A stretch of 64,000 bases of DNA from Ridgeia piscesae (Eukaryota > Annelida > Polychaeta > Sabellida > Siboglinidae): NCBI GenBank assembly GCA_025642075.2, contig JAODUO010001596.1:38501-102500 (forward strand), read 5' to 3'. This document shows, one piece after another, positions 1 through 12,699 of this stretch (positions are counted from its first letter, which is position 1; every line of letters begins with the position of its first letter). The position numbers and the translations under genes are program-made. The notes below the pieces were generated by a model. The model had not been told where the DNA came from and ran no database searches. It worked only from the letters and a program-made list of their open reading frames with translations.

Positions 1-42
1 TGAGTTTGACTTTGTTTATTACGATTGCACTCAGACCTGGAA

Positions 43-111
<69 letters not shown>
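43..111. repeat. (TA)n microsatellite
   Basis: Uninterrupted TA dinucleotides at the same place in the repeat as the longer array at 51615-51893. Confidence 0.95.
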
Positions 112-114
<3 letters not shown>

Positions 115-492
115 CGCACGCATAGTCGAAACACTGACCTGTTTTTTGGACTCACAAGTCGCACACAAGTATAAAAAGATAATAGGCATACTTACTAATT
201 TCTTTTACCTTCCTCCTCCTTCCTCGACAACACTCGACCACCGACGGAAGCAGCAGTAGACATACCACGAATTTGACGCAATCAGCAAACATTCTTTGAG
301 TCAACTTGCAACTATGTAAAGGAAGACAAATATCTGAATTTTTGAATCTTTCACCGCTCCTCGAGGGACAGAAATTTCTTTGCGTTTGAAAATACCGCAC
401 ATCCGTTCTCCACGTGGTAGTACGTCACAGCCATAGTCCCATTATTGCGTCAAACGCGAAAACAGCAAAACATCGGGAAAACGCTGGAACTT

Positions 493-861
493 TGTATGCG
501 CGATATATGTAAAATCATCAATGTGCAGCGAAAAGACAAAGCATTTATGATATGAATATTACGGGTTGTTCGTTAGGATGTATATAACCTCTCAGCAAAG
601 TTATTTGTCGCAAATTAACAGGAAGCAAACAAGTTTTGAGGCATATTTTGATAGCAAGCGTAAATCACGTGACACTATTGCGCCATAATCCGTGACAGTA
701 ATTTTTTAAAAACGTAATATTTTATTGCATTGAACGACATTTTAAGAAACTCTTCACAGTAATCATCACAGGAAAGTTAACGAACAGCCCGTCGTATTTA
801 TACTGAAAATGCTTTGTTTTTTCGCTGGACATTGATGACTTTACATTTATTGCGCATTCGC
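493..861. mobile_element. MITE with about 80-bp terminal inverted repeats
   Basis: The left end (from 495, atgcgcgatatatgtaaaat) matches the reverse complement of the right end (to about 858) for roughly 80 bases at about 85 % identity. Shared blocks include atcaatgt.cagcgaaaa, acaaagcattt and gg.tgttcgtta. The element is about 370 bp with no coding capacity. The sister repeat at 52290-52347 lacks it, which supports a discrete insertion, although that sequence has diverged too far to define a target-site duplication. The superfamily is not assignable by eye. Confidence 0.75.
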
Positions 862-1197
862 AGAAACGTCAACCGGAACGTTTTTAACGACCGGAAAAAT
901 GTAAGCGCGACAACGTGTTATTTTGGTGCCGCCGACCCGCCAAAATGTGAAAACATTTGTAGGTATGAGTGTAACAGTACATTGTGGAGACAGCTGCTGC
1001 ATCTTGTACGTATCTATATATCTATAGCTGTTTATTAGACAAAACGGGTTTTAAATATGAATAACTATTATTTAACCAATTTAGTATACATAAATTGAAT
1101 CATTTTGTGTGAAGCATATATGTGTAACTATAAAATACGAAATGCTTTCTGCAAAAAGGCGCCATGTCCTGCACAAAACTGCTCTGCTTGCCAGTGT

Positions 1198-2879
1198 TTC
1201 TTTGAGACTCTATACAGAGTTAATTACACATCTTTAGAACGTATTCAGATTTAACTACACAATCAACTAAGTTGCATGAATAAAAAATATATACGGAATT
1301 ATGCCAACTTCGTCATACGTAAGTTCCAAACATGCAAACAAAATATATCCTTTATAAATGAATTACATGCATGATTCATGTATAATCGGTTGCCCCATGA
1401 CGAATGCATGGACAATCAAACAAATATGTATTGATTATTTGGTGTACAAACAAGTATAATTTAAGTGTCACGTATAATAAATATATATTATTTATTTAAG
1501 TCCAAAAGGGGCAAGACGAATGGGTGAACCACAATATTAATATGCAAAAGCTCTCTGACTATTATATTTAGTGATTTTGGGGAAACGAAATTACTGTCAA
1601 CTCTTACTAATTTTATATTTATAATTTTACATTATATTATTTTTTATCGTAAAGACTACAGTTGAGACTATAATATACGCAACGGGTAAAATCTGTGCAA
1701 TGATGTTAATGTGGAAACCTAATGTACAGTTTGTCCTAACACGTAAACATAACTACATGCTAATATCACATATAATATAGAAACTGCTGTACATTTGACG
1801 CTTATTTTATTATTATTTTATTATTAGTTACCATGGTCATTTACGCATCCACATATTTCAAACAGCTATTTCTATAAACCTACATAGATTCCATCTCATC
1901 TGATAAACGTATATCACATGTGACATTAACATGCAACCCAGGAAAAACACCCATGAGACAGCCAATCAATCAATGCCCCATGCATGTAAGAAAATGTGAT
2001 AACTTATAATTGACCAAAAAAACATACATACATCAAACCATACAACGTAAACTATACGGAACATAAATAATTTGAAATGTGAACACTGAACAAAATATAA
2101 ACATGCAACATGAACAACTCATAACATGATAAACTAAACTAGAAAAGCACAACATGCACAAACATTAAACAACATGTATACTATATTGATGAAAAATAAC
2201 CAAGACACATAACAAGCACTGTGAACAAAACAGAGCATGAACACAGTGGAAAAACACAACGTAAACATTCATCACTGGTCCAGTTTTGTTTTTGGGAGTT
2301 TCTTTCCGGTAGCAGTTTCCAGATGGTATGTACACGATATACATATACATCAAGCACCATTATTGTGATAAGGCACTCAATGTCTACTAAAATATATCAA
2401 TGCAAAATATATATCACACGTGTAGATGTCTAACAGAAACAATATACCCGGAACTTGCCAAAAATCCACTGATGCACATGTGAACAGCGTCTATTTTTTT
2501 TATAATACATAGCATCCAGAATACTATTGTTTCAGTAAACTAATCATACTATAACCGTCATGTTACACCCTCACTGGTTTAAACAATATCTGTGCAACAC
2601 TCATCACGACCCATGTCATATTTTTGCAGATTTTCATCATTCAAATAGGATTAAATTAGGAATTCTCCACGTCTGTCGCTGGCTGCTGCGTAACAGTTGA
2701 CCGAGCAATGAAAATGTCATTATTCTCAATGTGCATAATGGCTAACTAATGGTTATTAAGGATTCAAAATAATAGTTGTCCAGTTACTAAACTAGGGTCA
2801 AATTGTATTTTGTTATTATTATTTTCTTGAATATGGATTCCATTCATATTCTAGAAAATAAAACCATGAATTCCTTTTC
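1198..2879. other. Unassigned AT-rich spacer
   Basis: I see no coding region, RNA gene or recognisable repeat. Short frames at 2165-2433 overlap on both strands and have no coding character. Confidence 0.5.
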
Positions 2880-3425
2880 TATTTTTGTATTCCTCTCACT
2901 TTGTTGTTACTACGTTCTCTGTCAGCAGTCTCCAATTCCTTCTTTCTATCATTTTCCCCATTCTTTCTAGGTCACTTTTAATGCAATGCCCCATCGCAAT
3001 TTCGGTCTTTATCGCTTCCATTTCCACGCTACTTTCTGGGCATCTGCTCTGCCAGTTTTTCATCTCCCATTTGTTCTATATGACCAGCCGATGCACTCCT
3101 CACCAATTTCGTCTTAGAACTTTCCTTCATTCCAACCTCCACTCTCATTTTATCCATTTGCTTTTATCAGCCCTCTAAATTCCCACGATTATTCTTACCA
3201 GATTGTTTTTCGCAAACCTGGACATTCTCCTGTTGTTTCTCTGTTAGTGCCATCGTCTCTAGTGCATTCAAGTATGCAGGAGTAACTAACGAGCTGAGCA
3301 CATTTCCTTTACGTTTATGTGATATGCATCTATCTCCCATCACCCCTTTGACATTTCTCCAAACGTTTGCCCTGTATATTGTAGTATGCAAGGTTATATG
3401 TTGTGAAGTTACTGGTTGAACGCCA
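2880..3425 (-). pseudogene. LINE reverse-transcriptase 3' fragment
   Basis: Reading the minus strand, the frame at 3391-3167 contains ANVWRNVKGVMGDRCIS, then VTPAYLNALETMALTEKQQE and VQVCE. This order (a thumb-like region, then an 'AYL.ALETLALTE' block) is typical of the C-terminal third of a widespread invertebrate non-LTR ORF2. The tail continues to about 2885 in other frames (for example KSDLERMGKM). It is 5' truncated and frameshifted. A related but more upstream fragment lies at 62050-62660 on the same strand, and the two overlap little. I cannot name the clade with certainty. Confidence 0.6.
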
Positions 3426-3508
3426 AAGCCACATCATCTATGTTAAGGTAGGGATGTTTAATTATTGTTTGTTCGGAGTTCATGTTGACATTTGTCATGT
3501 TCTTTTTC

Positions 3509-3550
3509 GGTAGGTTAGGGAGAGTAGCGTGAGGAATGTGGTGGCCGGCT
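3509..3550 (+). repeat. Short shared motif (partner at 52627)
   Basis: The phrase gtagcgtgaggaatgtggtg with its flanks is repeated at 52627-52665, about 40 bp with one or two mismatches. It precedes the (TA)n array here and the virus-like module there. It may be the end of a SINE or other short element. Confidence 0.45.
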
Positions 3551-3606
3551 ATCGGCTGATGTTATGTAGGTGCTTTGGGTTCGTGTCTCTTTAATAATAA
3601 TAATTG

Positions 3607-4845
<1,239 letters not shown>

Positions 4846-5450
4846 ACTAAATACTACCTTAAAGGAAAAGGACTTAGGGTTAACAATTAGTGCTGACATG
4901 AAGAATAGTTAGGCCTCACTTAGAATACTGTATACAAGCATGGAGGCCGTATCGCAAGAAGGATATTGATATGCTAGAAAGAGTACAAAGGAGAGCAACC
5001 AAAATTATACCAAAACTCAGGAATATTAGTTATGAAATGCGTCTAAAAGAATGTGGTTTAACAACACTAGAAACCAGAAGATTGAGAGGAGATCAGATTG
5101 AAGTGTTTAAAATATTGAATGGATATGAAAATATTGACAGAAATATTTTGTTCACAGTCAAGGAAGAGAGGACTAGAGGACATGGAGTTACATTAGCAAA
5201 GAAGCAGTGTAGACTAGATATAAGAAAATTTTAATTTTCACAAAGAACAGTAAACGAATGGAACAGATTATCAGCTGATTGTGTAGGTGCTAGTAGTGTT
5301 AATATATTTAAAAATAATATCGACATATACCTAAGACGGGCCGGGTATACTTAGATAGATAGGTTGGACTCTCGATAAGCCGAATGGCTTCCTAGTCCAC
5401 CTGCCATCTGGAGTTGAGTCTCTAGGTGGCAATCTTGTTAAATCTTGTAA
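4846..5450 (+). mobile_element. CR1-type LINE, 5'-truncated copy A
   Basis: It is nearly identical to the 3' end of the copies ending at 10030 and 16734. The frame 4971-5234 encodes LERVQRRATKIIPKLRN and ECGLTTLETRRLRGDQIEVF, the C-terminal region of CR1 ORF2 downstream of the polymerase domain. Relative to the other copies about 120 bp are missing between gacatgaag and atagttagg (near 4907), and a stop interrupts the last part (IRKF then TAA at 5232). The 3' end shows the same terminal decamer repeat (aatcttgtta)n seen in the other copies. Confidence 0.9.
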
Positions 5451-7536
5451 CATGCCAGCTGTTTTCAAATATTTATCAACATTTTTATCACAGCATTATA
5501 TGAATGCATAATATATTCGAATTATAATATTGCTACAGGCCACACTACAATGCAAAAGTGAGACAAGGCAGAGGAGGGGCTAAGATTAAGGCAGTCACAT
5601 GGGTATGGCAGATGCCGGTAGGATACGTAATCTGCAGGAGGCTCACATCTGATCAGTACAGGTAATTTAAACATTTTAACAATCAACAACGTATAAATTA
5701 TCAAAATATTTTAATATGTCCATTTAAATACACATTGTTTTCATTCACATATTATCTTGAACATGGAAAACTAGAATGACCTTTGTTCTTGTTAGTCTTA
5801 TATCATGCATATTATACCCAGTGTGTCAACACATACATTAATGCACATACACTGTGAGTCGGGGGGAGGCATGGCTACGTAGATCAATTTGAAAAATTAC
5901 CTTCAAAATGGTGCATTCTGAAGGATGTTTTAACTTATTCCCTGGGAAATAGAGAGGAAACAAATGCACAGCTACAAATGTAAACATGTTTATAGCAAGA
6001 AATACCTATGAGGTGGCCATCCTGGCATATTTTGAGCAAATTGGGTTAGAAAAACATTAAGGTGGTCCACATCACTCATCATATAGCAGGGGAAATACTG
6101 CAGCGATGACTAAAAAAATCAATAATACAGTGTTGAAGAAGGTAGACATACATATTATGAATGCTTGAATATTTTCTGAGGGAATGTGCTGCTGGCATCA
6201 CAATAACCTTATTTTGTCATTTCCAACATTTGCTATACCAGACAACCTCACATATTCATGTTTGACATAAAATGTCAAAAATGAATATGTGTACATCATG
6301 TAATAGTTATTACATGGCATAATTATTTACTCCCAACTCCACTACCATGATGCATGTTTTTGTTTACTGAAATTGAATACATGCTTTTCTTTACAGGTCA
6401 ACAAGAAACTGAACAATACTTACTACCACCAGTTCAACAAGTTAATATGCTATACAGGACAGTTGTATTTGTGGACAAGATTATACAACCATGAGCCGTG
6501 CAAGAAGCTGCATATTAAATGTCAAGTATTTGAATGTCGACCAAGTGAAGTGATCCCAGTTGTACTGTGTGTTGCATCATGACAGACTCCGCAGTACTGG
6601 TGGTGTGTACACTGGCTTCCATGCCGGTCAGATACCCTAACTGACTAGAGACCAATGTAGAATGCAGAGTGCTTGACATGCGAATATGGTGAAGCCTGAC
6701 TAGCTTTGCAGTTGGTGATGGAACGGTGGATGCCATGGTCTGTCAAACATGGCATAACCCTTTGGTCAACCTCTCTCGACACTGTTAGACAGGTTCGACA
6801 TTCTTTAGTGAACTACATCAGCTTGGATATCGATGACATTTTGTGAGTTCACTCTCTTTGATGATACTGCATTCCAGCTTCCTGGCATTTCATTGTACAT
6901 CCGCATCTGCCTATACAAGGAACAAAGTGACAATTAACATGGCTCTGACATGTATGATATTTTATATGTGATGACACACTTAGCCAATACCATGGTAATA
7001 TAATTGTTTTATTCATGTTATATATACATTACTCAGACCTGCTATATTGAACATTTCTACTAATGTGGGAAACATTCTGCCACACTGAAATTAATATGTG
7101 AAAATACTAATTGTACAAAAGAAAGGTGTTCACCACTATCTGTAGCCAGTACTCCTCACTGAATTGAGTAAACATATTGCAATTGCACATGCAACTCTCA
7201 GCCACATGACAAGGACCTTGACTAGTTTAGCCACTTTTTAGGTGTAAAGATACATAGCATTAAATATATATACAAAATTATATCTACTGTTTTTTTTAAA
7301 TAAAGTATAATCTAGTTACTTTCTGTAATATATTTATTATTTCTAAAGCACAATATCCAACATGGTCAAAGTGCTGTACATAATGTTATTATATGTACAT
7401 AGTATGTATATGAAATCTATTTACAGCGTGTTTCTGTAACAATTGTGTGTGTGTTATGGGTGAACTCTTTGCAAAAGTAAATTTCCAGAAATATGTTTTA
7501 TACGACAATTCTTTCATAATATTGAACAATTTTCCC
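5451..7536. other. Unassigned spacer with one possible exon
   Basis: Mostly featureless. At 6397 a pyrimidine-rich tract ending ttctttacag precedes an open stretch to 6582 (VNKKLNNTYYHQFNKLICY and so on). That would fit a terminal exon, but I recognise no family and two frames look equally plausible. Confidence 0.3.
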
Positions 7537-7667
7537 ATGACATGCATCACTAAGCACATGTTTGCTAAAGCTAATGTATCCTCTGTGAAAGGCATAATTT
7601 GAAAGCCTAATGAATGGGATTCATGTTTTTGAACTAATTTGTATTTGATATACCATGTGCTGGATGC
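7537..7667 (+). repeat. Duplicated target segment, copy 1
   Basis: About 130 bp (tgacatgcatcactaagcac to gtgctggatgc) recurs as 8538-8555 plus 11561-11685, where it has been split by the complete hAT-type element. Both units are in the same orientation, so the locus carries a direct duplication of an unrelated segment around the transposons. Confidence 0.8.
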
Positions 7668-8527
7668 CAGAGATGGAGTGAGTACAATACAAATGTACTC
7701 GAGTACGAGTACGATTAGTTTGAACATGCATGAGTACGAGTACTCAGAAAACAAATGTACTCGAGTACGAGTACGATTACTTTACAATGTACTCGAGAAC
7801 GAGTATGATTACATTAGAATGTAATCGTACTCGAGTACTTTTGTTTTCTGAGTACTCGTACTCCTAATCATGATTACTTTTCAGAAAACAAATGTACTCG
7901 AGTACGATTACTTTACAATATACACGATTACTTTAGAATGTAACCATGATTACTTTTTGATTACTTTAATGAATATCCTGTTTCTAACATAAAGGCGACT
8001 CATGGAATCCCTAGGTATCATTCTTGTTCTGTTGTTGTGTCACTAATGTTCTAACTAATTACTGCTATCCACTATCCAGGTGTTATTATTAATAATTAGA
8101 CGACTTTCTCAGGTATTCGATGAATCATTTAATGCTGGATTAATAATTTAATTTATGGTTTCTGAGTCAAATACAAATAGGAGGCATTTAAGAATTTCAA
8201 ATACACATGATCAAATACGTTACAATAACAACACTTCAAAACCAGGGGTGCATATTCAAGAGTATCCAATCCAAATATGTAGTATATCAGATGGGGGTCA
8301 AATACATTTGTATTTGAAAGTAATTAAATACTTTTTAAGTATTTGTATTTGATGTTTAGGAATTAAAAGTATTTGTATTTAAATACTTTCCTAAAGTATT
8401 TGACTTTTTCAAATATTTTTTTTAATACATTGTCAGTATCAACATTTCTTTTTCACTGTCACATGTAATGCCTGCCAAACTGAGTACCTTAATGCACTGC
8501 AACTTCACCCAAGAGTGCTAATTACTG
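7668..8527 (+). mobile_element. hAT-type non-autonomous element, right-truncated copy
   Basis: It begins CAGAGATGGAGTGAGTAC, followed by an array of the motif gtactcgagtacgagtacg, and is colinear with 41771-42505 of the copy at 41.8 kb. It stops abruptly at gctaattactg (8527), about half way. The preceding 8 bp (ctggatgc, 7660-7667) are also present at the empty site in the duplicate segment near 11685, which suggests an original target ctggatgc. From about 8291 it contains the left part of an older nested element (arrays of caaatac/gtattt). There is no transposase. Confidence 0.8.
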
Positions 8528-8547
8528 TATTACTGTATGACATGTAT

Positions 8548-8555
8548 CACTAAGC
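8548..8555. other. 8-bp target-site duplication, left
   Basis: CACTAAGC immediately before the terminal CAGAGATGG. The identical octamer follows the other end at 11561-11568. Confidence 0.9.
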
Positions 8556-8919
8556 CAGAGATGGAATAATCGTACTCGTGTACTCGTACTCATACTCGAG
8601 GACGAGTACTTTTTCAGTACTAGTACTTGTACTTGAGTACGAAGGAAAGTAATCGTTCTCTCGTACTCGAGTACATTACCAAAGTAATCGTACTCACGAT
8701 TACTTCTCACGATTACATTTTTTTCATATGGACAGTTAGTTGCAAGCAAATATACTAGACAGATAAAATGGCAATATTAGAAGTAATCTAATTAATGTAA
8801 TAATAATCAAGGTATTCATTTTCTATTACTGTTAAGCATTTCAGTTAAATATTCAGTCAGATTTCCCTAATTAATACCTTCTCTTCCCAGAGAAGCAACA
8901 TCTCACCCTCCTGCTTAGT

Positions 8920-10030
8920 TCCTATCCCATGGCATAGGAAATGGAATGATCAACTGGATAGACAAATGGCTTATTGATAGAAGACAAAGAGTAGTAGTTG
9001 ATGGGGAGGTTTCAAACTGGAAAGCGGTTTTGAGTGGAGTACCGCAGGGATCAGTACTGGGACCTATTTTATTCTTAATATATATCAATGATTTGGATGA
9101 TGACATAACAAGCAAGGTGTTGAAGTTTGTGGACGACACAAAGGTGTTTAGGAAAATTAAAAGTGATGCAGATAGACAGCATTTACAAGATGATCTTAAT
9201 AAGTTGATAGAATGGTCTGAGAAGTGGCAAATGCTGTTTAATTTAGGAAAGGGTAAGTGCCTTCACACAGGACATGGGAATGAATACACAATATACAATG
9301 GGTGATACTGTACTAAATACTACCTTAAAGGAAAAGGACTTAGGGTTAACTATTAGTGCTGACATGAAGGTATCAGAGCAGTGTGGAATTGCAGCAGCGA
9401 AGGGAAACCAAATTCTTGGATTAATTAGGCGAAATATAGTGTACAAAGAAAAAGAACTAATAATACCGCTGTATAAAACAATAGTTAGGCCTCACTTAGA
9501 ATATTGTATAAAAGCATGGAGGCCATATCGCAAGAAGGATACTGATATGCTAGAAAGAGTACAAAGGAGAGCAACCAAAATGATACCAAAACTCCGGAAT
9601 ATTAGTTATGAAATGCGTCTAAAAGAATGTGGTTTAACAACACTAGAAACCAGAAGATTGAGAGGAGATCAGATTGAGGTGTTTAAAATATTGAATGGAT
9701 ATGAAAATATTGACAGAAATATTTTTTTCACAGTCAAGGAAGAGAGAAGGACTAGAGGACATGGAGTTGCATTAGCTAAGAAGCAGTGTAGACTAGATAT
9801 TAGAAAATTTTCATTTTCACAAAGAACAGTAAACGAATGGAACGGATTATCAGTTGATTGTGTAGGTGCTAGTAGTGTTAATATATTTAAAAATAAAATC
9901 GACATATACCTAAGACGGGCGGGGTATACTTAGATAGATAGGTAGGACTCTCGATAAGCCAAATGGCTTCCTAGTCCACCTGCCATCTAGAGTTGAATCT
10001 CTAGGTGGCAATCTTGTTAAATCTTGTTAA
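8920..10030 (+). mobile_element. CR1-type LINE copy B, inserted in the hAT element
   Basis: 5'-truncated: homology with the longer copy begins at cccatggcatagg (8926). The frame 8946-9305 carries the RT core GVPQGSVLGPILFLIYINDL. The catalytic FADD box reads FVDD, so one residue of the box is changed. The frame then shifts at about 9290 to 9274-9933, giving the C-terminal part down to IDIYLRRAGYT. The end is (aatcttgtta)2. The uninterrupted site survives at 43370-43380 (reverse complement), where ttagt joins aaaaagtac directly. No clear target duplication is seen. Confidence 0.92.
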
Positions 10031-10264
10031 AAGTACAAGTTATATTGTGACAGTCCCTGGGAAGCACTCCAGGAGATAAGCATCCCCTAACATCTTGCTT
10101 TGTAATTTTCGAAGCCAGGCCACAGCCCCACCTGTACTGTTTGCTCTGTCAGTATGGTGTGAATGACTGGTCATGTTTCCAACATCCAGAATCCTGACTG
10201 GGTCTGAGCGGTTAGCTGCTAAATCCCTGTCTATTGTGTAAACCTGTCTAAATCCACAACTATT

Positions 10265-11065
10265 CTGGGGTCAAATACATTGAAATGTATTTAAATACAA
10301 ATATTCTTGAGGGATTACAAATACAATTACAAATAGTTTTGAATACATTGAAAAGTATTTCAAATACTTTTTCATATATTTTCCAAATACTTTTCATTTT
10401 GTATTACTATGTAGGTAAAAGAAAAGCAATACATATATTGAAACATCTAGTTTATAAGCATAATTAGTGTTTTGCTCATATGATGACAGGCAGACCAGTG
10501 CTAGGGAGTATTGTTATTGCTAACTGCATCACAGTGACAACTGACTGAAAGAGGTAAAGACCAAAATATAGTGTTTGTATGTTAAGCCAGGAGGTCCATA
10601 ATAATATAATGCCTATGTTGCCCTCAGAAGATACACTCCTAATCATTGCTAAGATGTTGTGAGGAAGGCTCAACTTCAAAGTCAGCCAGGAAACCAGAAT
10701 AACCTGGTGTCAAATGGAAGCCTGACTAAAGAACAAAAGGGGATATTGACCTATGGTCAGCCATCCTCTGGCTTGTGGTCACTGCTGGGCCATGGGGGAA
10801 GCCTGCTGTTAAGTGTCTTCATCAGTAATTAGCACTGTTGGGTGAAGTTGCAGTGCATTAAGGTAATCAGTTTGGCAGGCATTACATGTGACAGTGAAAA
10901 AAAATGTTGATACTGACAATGTATTTGAAAACATTTGAAAAAGTCAAATACTTTAGGAAAGTATTTAAATACAAATACTTTTAATTCCTAAACATAAAAT
11001 ACAAATTTATACTTAAAAAAGTATTTAAATACTTTCAAATACAAATGTATTTGACCCCATGTCTG
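10265..11065 (-). mobile_element. Older hAT-like element nested in the host element
   Basis: Its right end in this orientation is gtatttgaccccatgtctg, and it is filled with gtattt/aaatac arrays near both ends. The same nested element lies at 42286-43095 in the 41.8-kb copy, where both ends and the duplication are clearer. Here the left end has lost about 20 bp including the terminal cagacat. Its presence in all three host copies means it entered the progenitor before that amplified. Confidence 0.75.
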
Positions 11066-11560
11066 GACCCATCTGATATACTACATATTTGAATTGGATA
11101 CTCTTTTGAATATGCCCCCCTGGTTTTGAAGTGTTGTTATTGTAATGTATTTGATCATGTGTATTTGAAATTCTTAAATGCCTCCTATTTCTATTTGATT
11201 CAGAAACCATAAATTAAATTATTAATCCAGCATTAAATGATTCATCGAATACCTGAGAAAGTCGTCTAATTATTAATAATAATAACACCTGGATAGTGGA
11301 TAGCAGTAATCAGTTAGAACATTAGTGACACAACAACAGAACAAGAATGACACCTAGGGATTCCATGAAAGTCGCCTTTATGTTAGAAACAGGATATTCA
11401 TTAAAGTAATCATGAAAGTAATCATGATTACATTCTAAAGTAATCGTGTATATTGTAAAGTAATCGTACTCGAGTACATTTGTTTTCTGAGTACTCGTAC
11501 TCATGCATGTTCAAAGTAATCGTACTCGAGTACATTTGTACTGTACTCACCCCATCTCTG

Positions 11561-11685
11561 CACTAAGCACATGTTTGCTAAAGCTAATGTATTCTCTGTG
11601 AAAGGCATAATTTGAAAGCCTAATGAATGGGATTCATGTTTTTGAACTAATTAGTATTTGATATACCATGTGCTGGATGCTCGAT
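11561..11685 (+). repeat. Right TSD and duplicated target segment, copy 2
   Basis: 11561-11568 is the second CACTAAGC. The rest continues the segment seen at 7550-7667 and ends ctggatgc without an element, serving as the empty site for the 7668 insertion. Confidence 0.8.
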
Positions 11686-12678
11686 GATACGAATATTTAT
11701 AAAAGTAACTCTTTTTTACATTTACCTAACACGTTTTCAATTTTTTTATTGCTGCTTTGCTTGTTATCTGATGAAATAAATACATTATATCAAGTGCAGT
11801 GATTGTACCTGTAGTTATACTTATATTGTGCTTGCCATTATTTTTTAGTCAATTTCATGAAATAGTTTTGGTAAAAAGTTTTTACTTTATGATATCTTTA
11901 CTTATATACAATTTAACAAGTACACCCACCCATTAATACAGACAAATAAAATATCACATAGAGGGTCAGATTCAGAAATCGTCTTGAGGGCACAAAAACC
12001 TCTACTGGCCTTTGAACCAAATTGTGTAGTCTACATTTTTATTGATACTGCATAGCTTCAGCTTCCACTGTCTCATCTGGAGTGGTGATATCGGAAAATG
12101 CCACAACTTATTATTATCATAAAATAAAAATTGGCGGGAAAATTGGTGGATGTAGAGGTTTGAAATTGGTGGTGTATAAAATTTGAAAAACAAGCGGAAA
12201 TATTGATTGATAAGTATTATTCTTGTGTTAAGGTTATTCATAAAGTGGTACTGGACATATATTGAGTAGTAGTTTTGGTTAAAGTTTGTTAGTTAACAGT
12301 ATTTTTGAACAGATTAGTATAGTGGGTGATAAAAGGGTAATCTAGGCTTCGACAAATTGTAAACAAGATTGAGCAAATCTCTTTATTTGATATAGTATAT
12401 AAGAGATAAAGCAATAAGAGTAACAACTACATATGTAAGATAAAACTGTGAATAGGTATCATTGTTATTAAAAATAAACAAGCGTTTTAGTAGGAAACCC
12501 TTGTTTGTTTATATAGGTAGTGTCCAACGTTTCCGCTAGGGAACGGTACCAGTACAGACTAAACTTATTGTTCATGGTAGCATAGGTAGTAAGTTGTTTA
12601 TAACATAAAGTGTGCTGCAGTTGCTGTACACAATAAACAAACAGTCTTTCTAAAGACTAAGTTGGTTTAAACTAAGAG
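11686..12678. other. Unassigned spacer, may include CR1 5' UTR
   Basis: No coding region is recognisable. The CR1 element downstream must have a 5' untranslated leader, so part of this stretch probably belongs to it, but there is no second copy in the window to mark the boundary. Confidence 0.35.
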
Positions 12679-12699
12679 TTGATTTTGACAAATCGTAAT

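Larger units (their letters stand above)
1..1197 (+). repeat. Dispersed repeat, copy A
   Basis: This stretch matches 51575-52636 in the same orientation. The shared parts are 1-485 with 51575-52290 and 915-1197 with 52347-52636; the (TA)n runs differ in length. The match stops within the phrase ttgccagtgtt in both copies, so this is a repeat edge. The window starts inside the copy. Both copies keep a minus-strand reading frame (152-400 here) of about 82 residues with a hydrophobic stretch [11 protein letters not shown]. It has no family I recognise, and the DNA is equally conserved outside it, so I do not call it a gene. Copy A is interrupted at about 493-861 by a MITE absent from copy B. Confidence 0.8.
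8556..11560. mobile_element. hAT-type non-autonomous element, complete copy
   Basis: The ends are CAGAGATGG and CCATCTCTG, flanked by the perfect 8-bp duplication CACTAAGC. An 8-bp duplication with CAGRGATG-like ends is the hallmark of the hAT superfamily. The subterminal regions are arrays of the perfect 12-bp palindrome GTACTCGAGTAC and of CGATTACTTT, plausible transposase-binding arrays. After removing the CR1 insertion (8920-10030) it is about 1.9 kb and carries no transposase frame. It lies in the opposite orientation to the copies at 7668 and 41771. A second hAT-like element (10265-11065) is nested within it. Confidence 0.88.
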
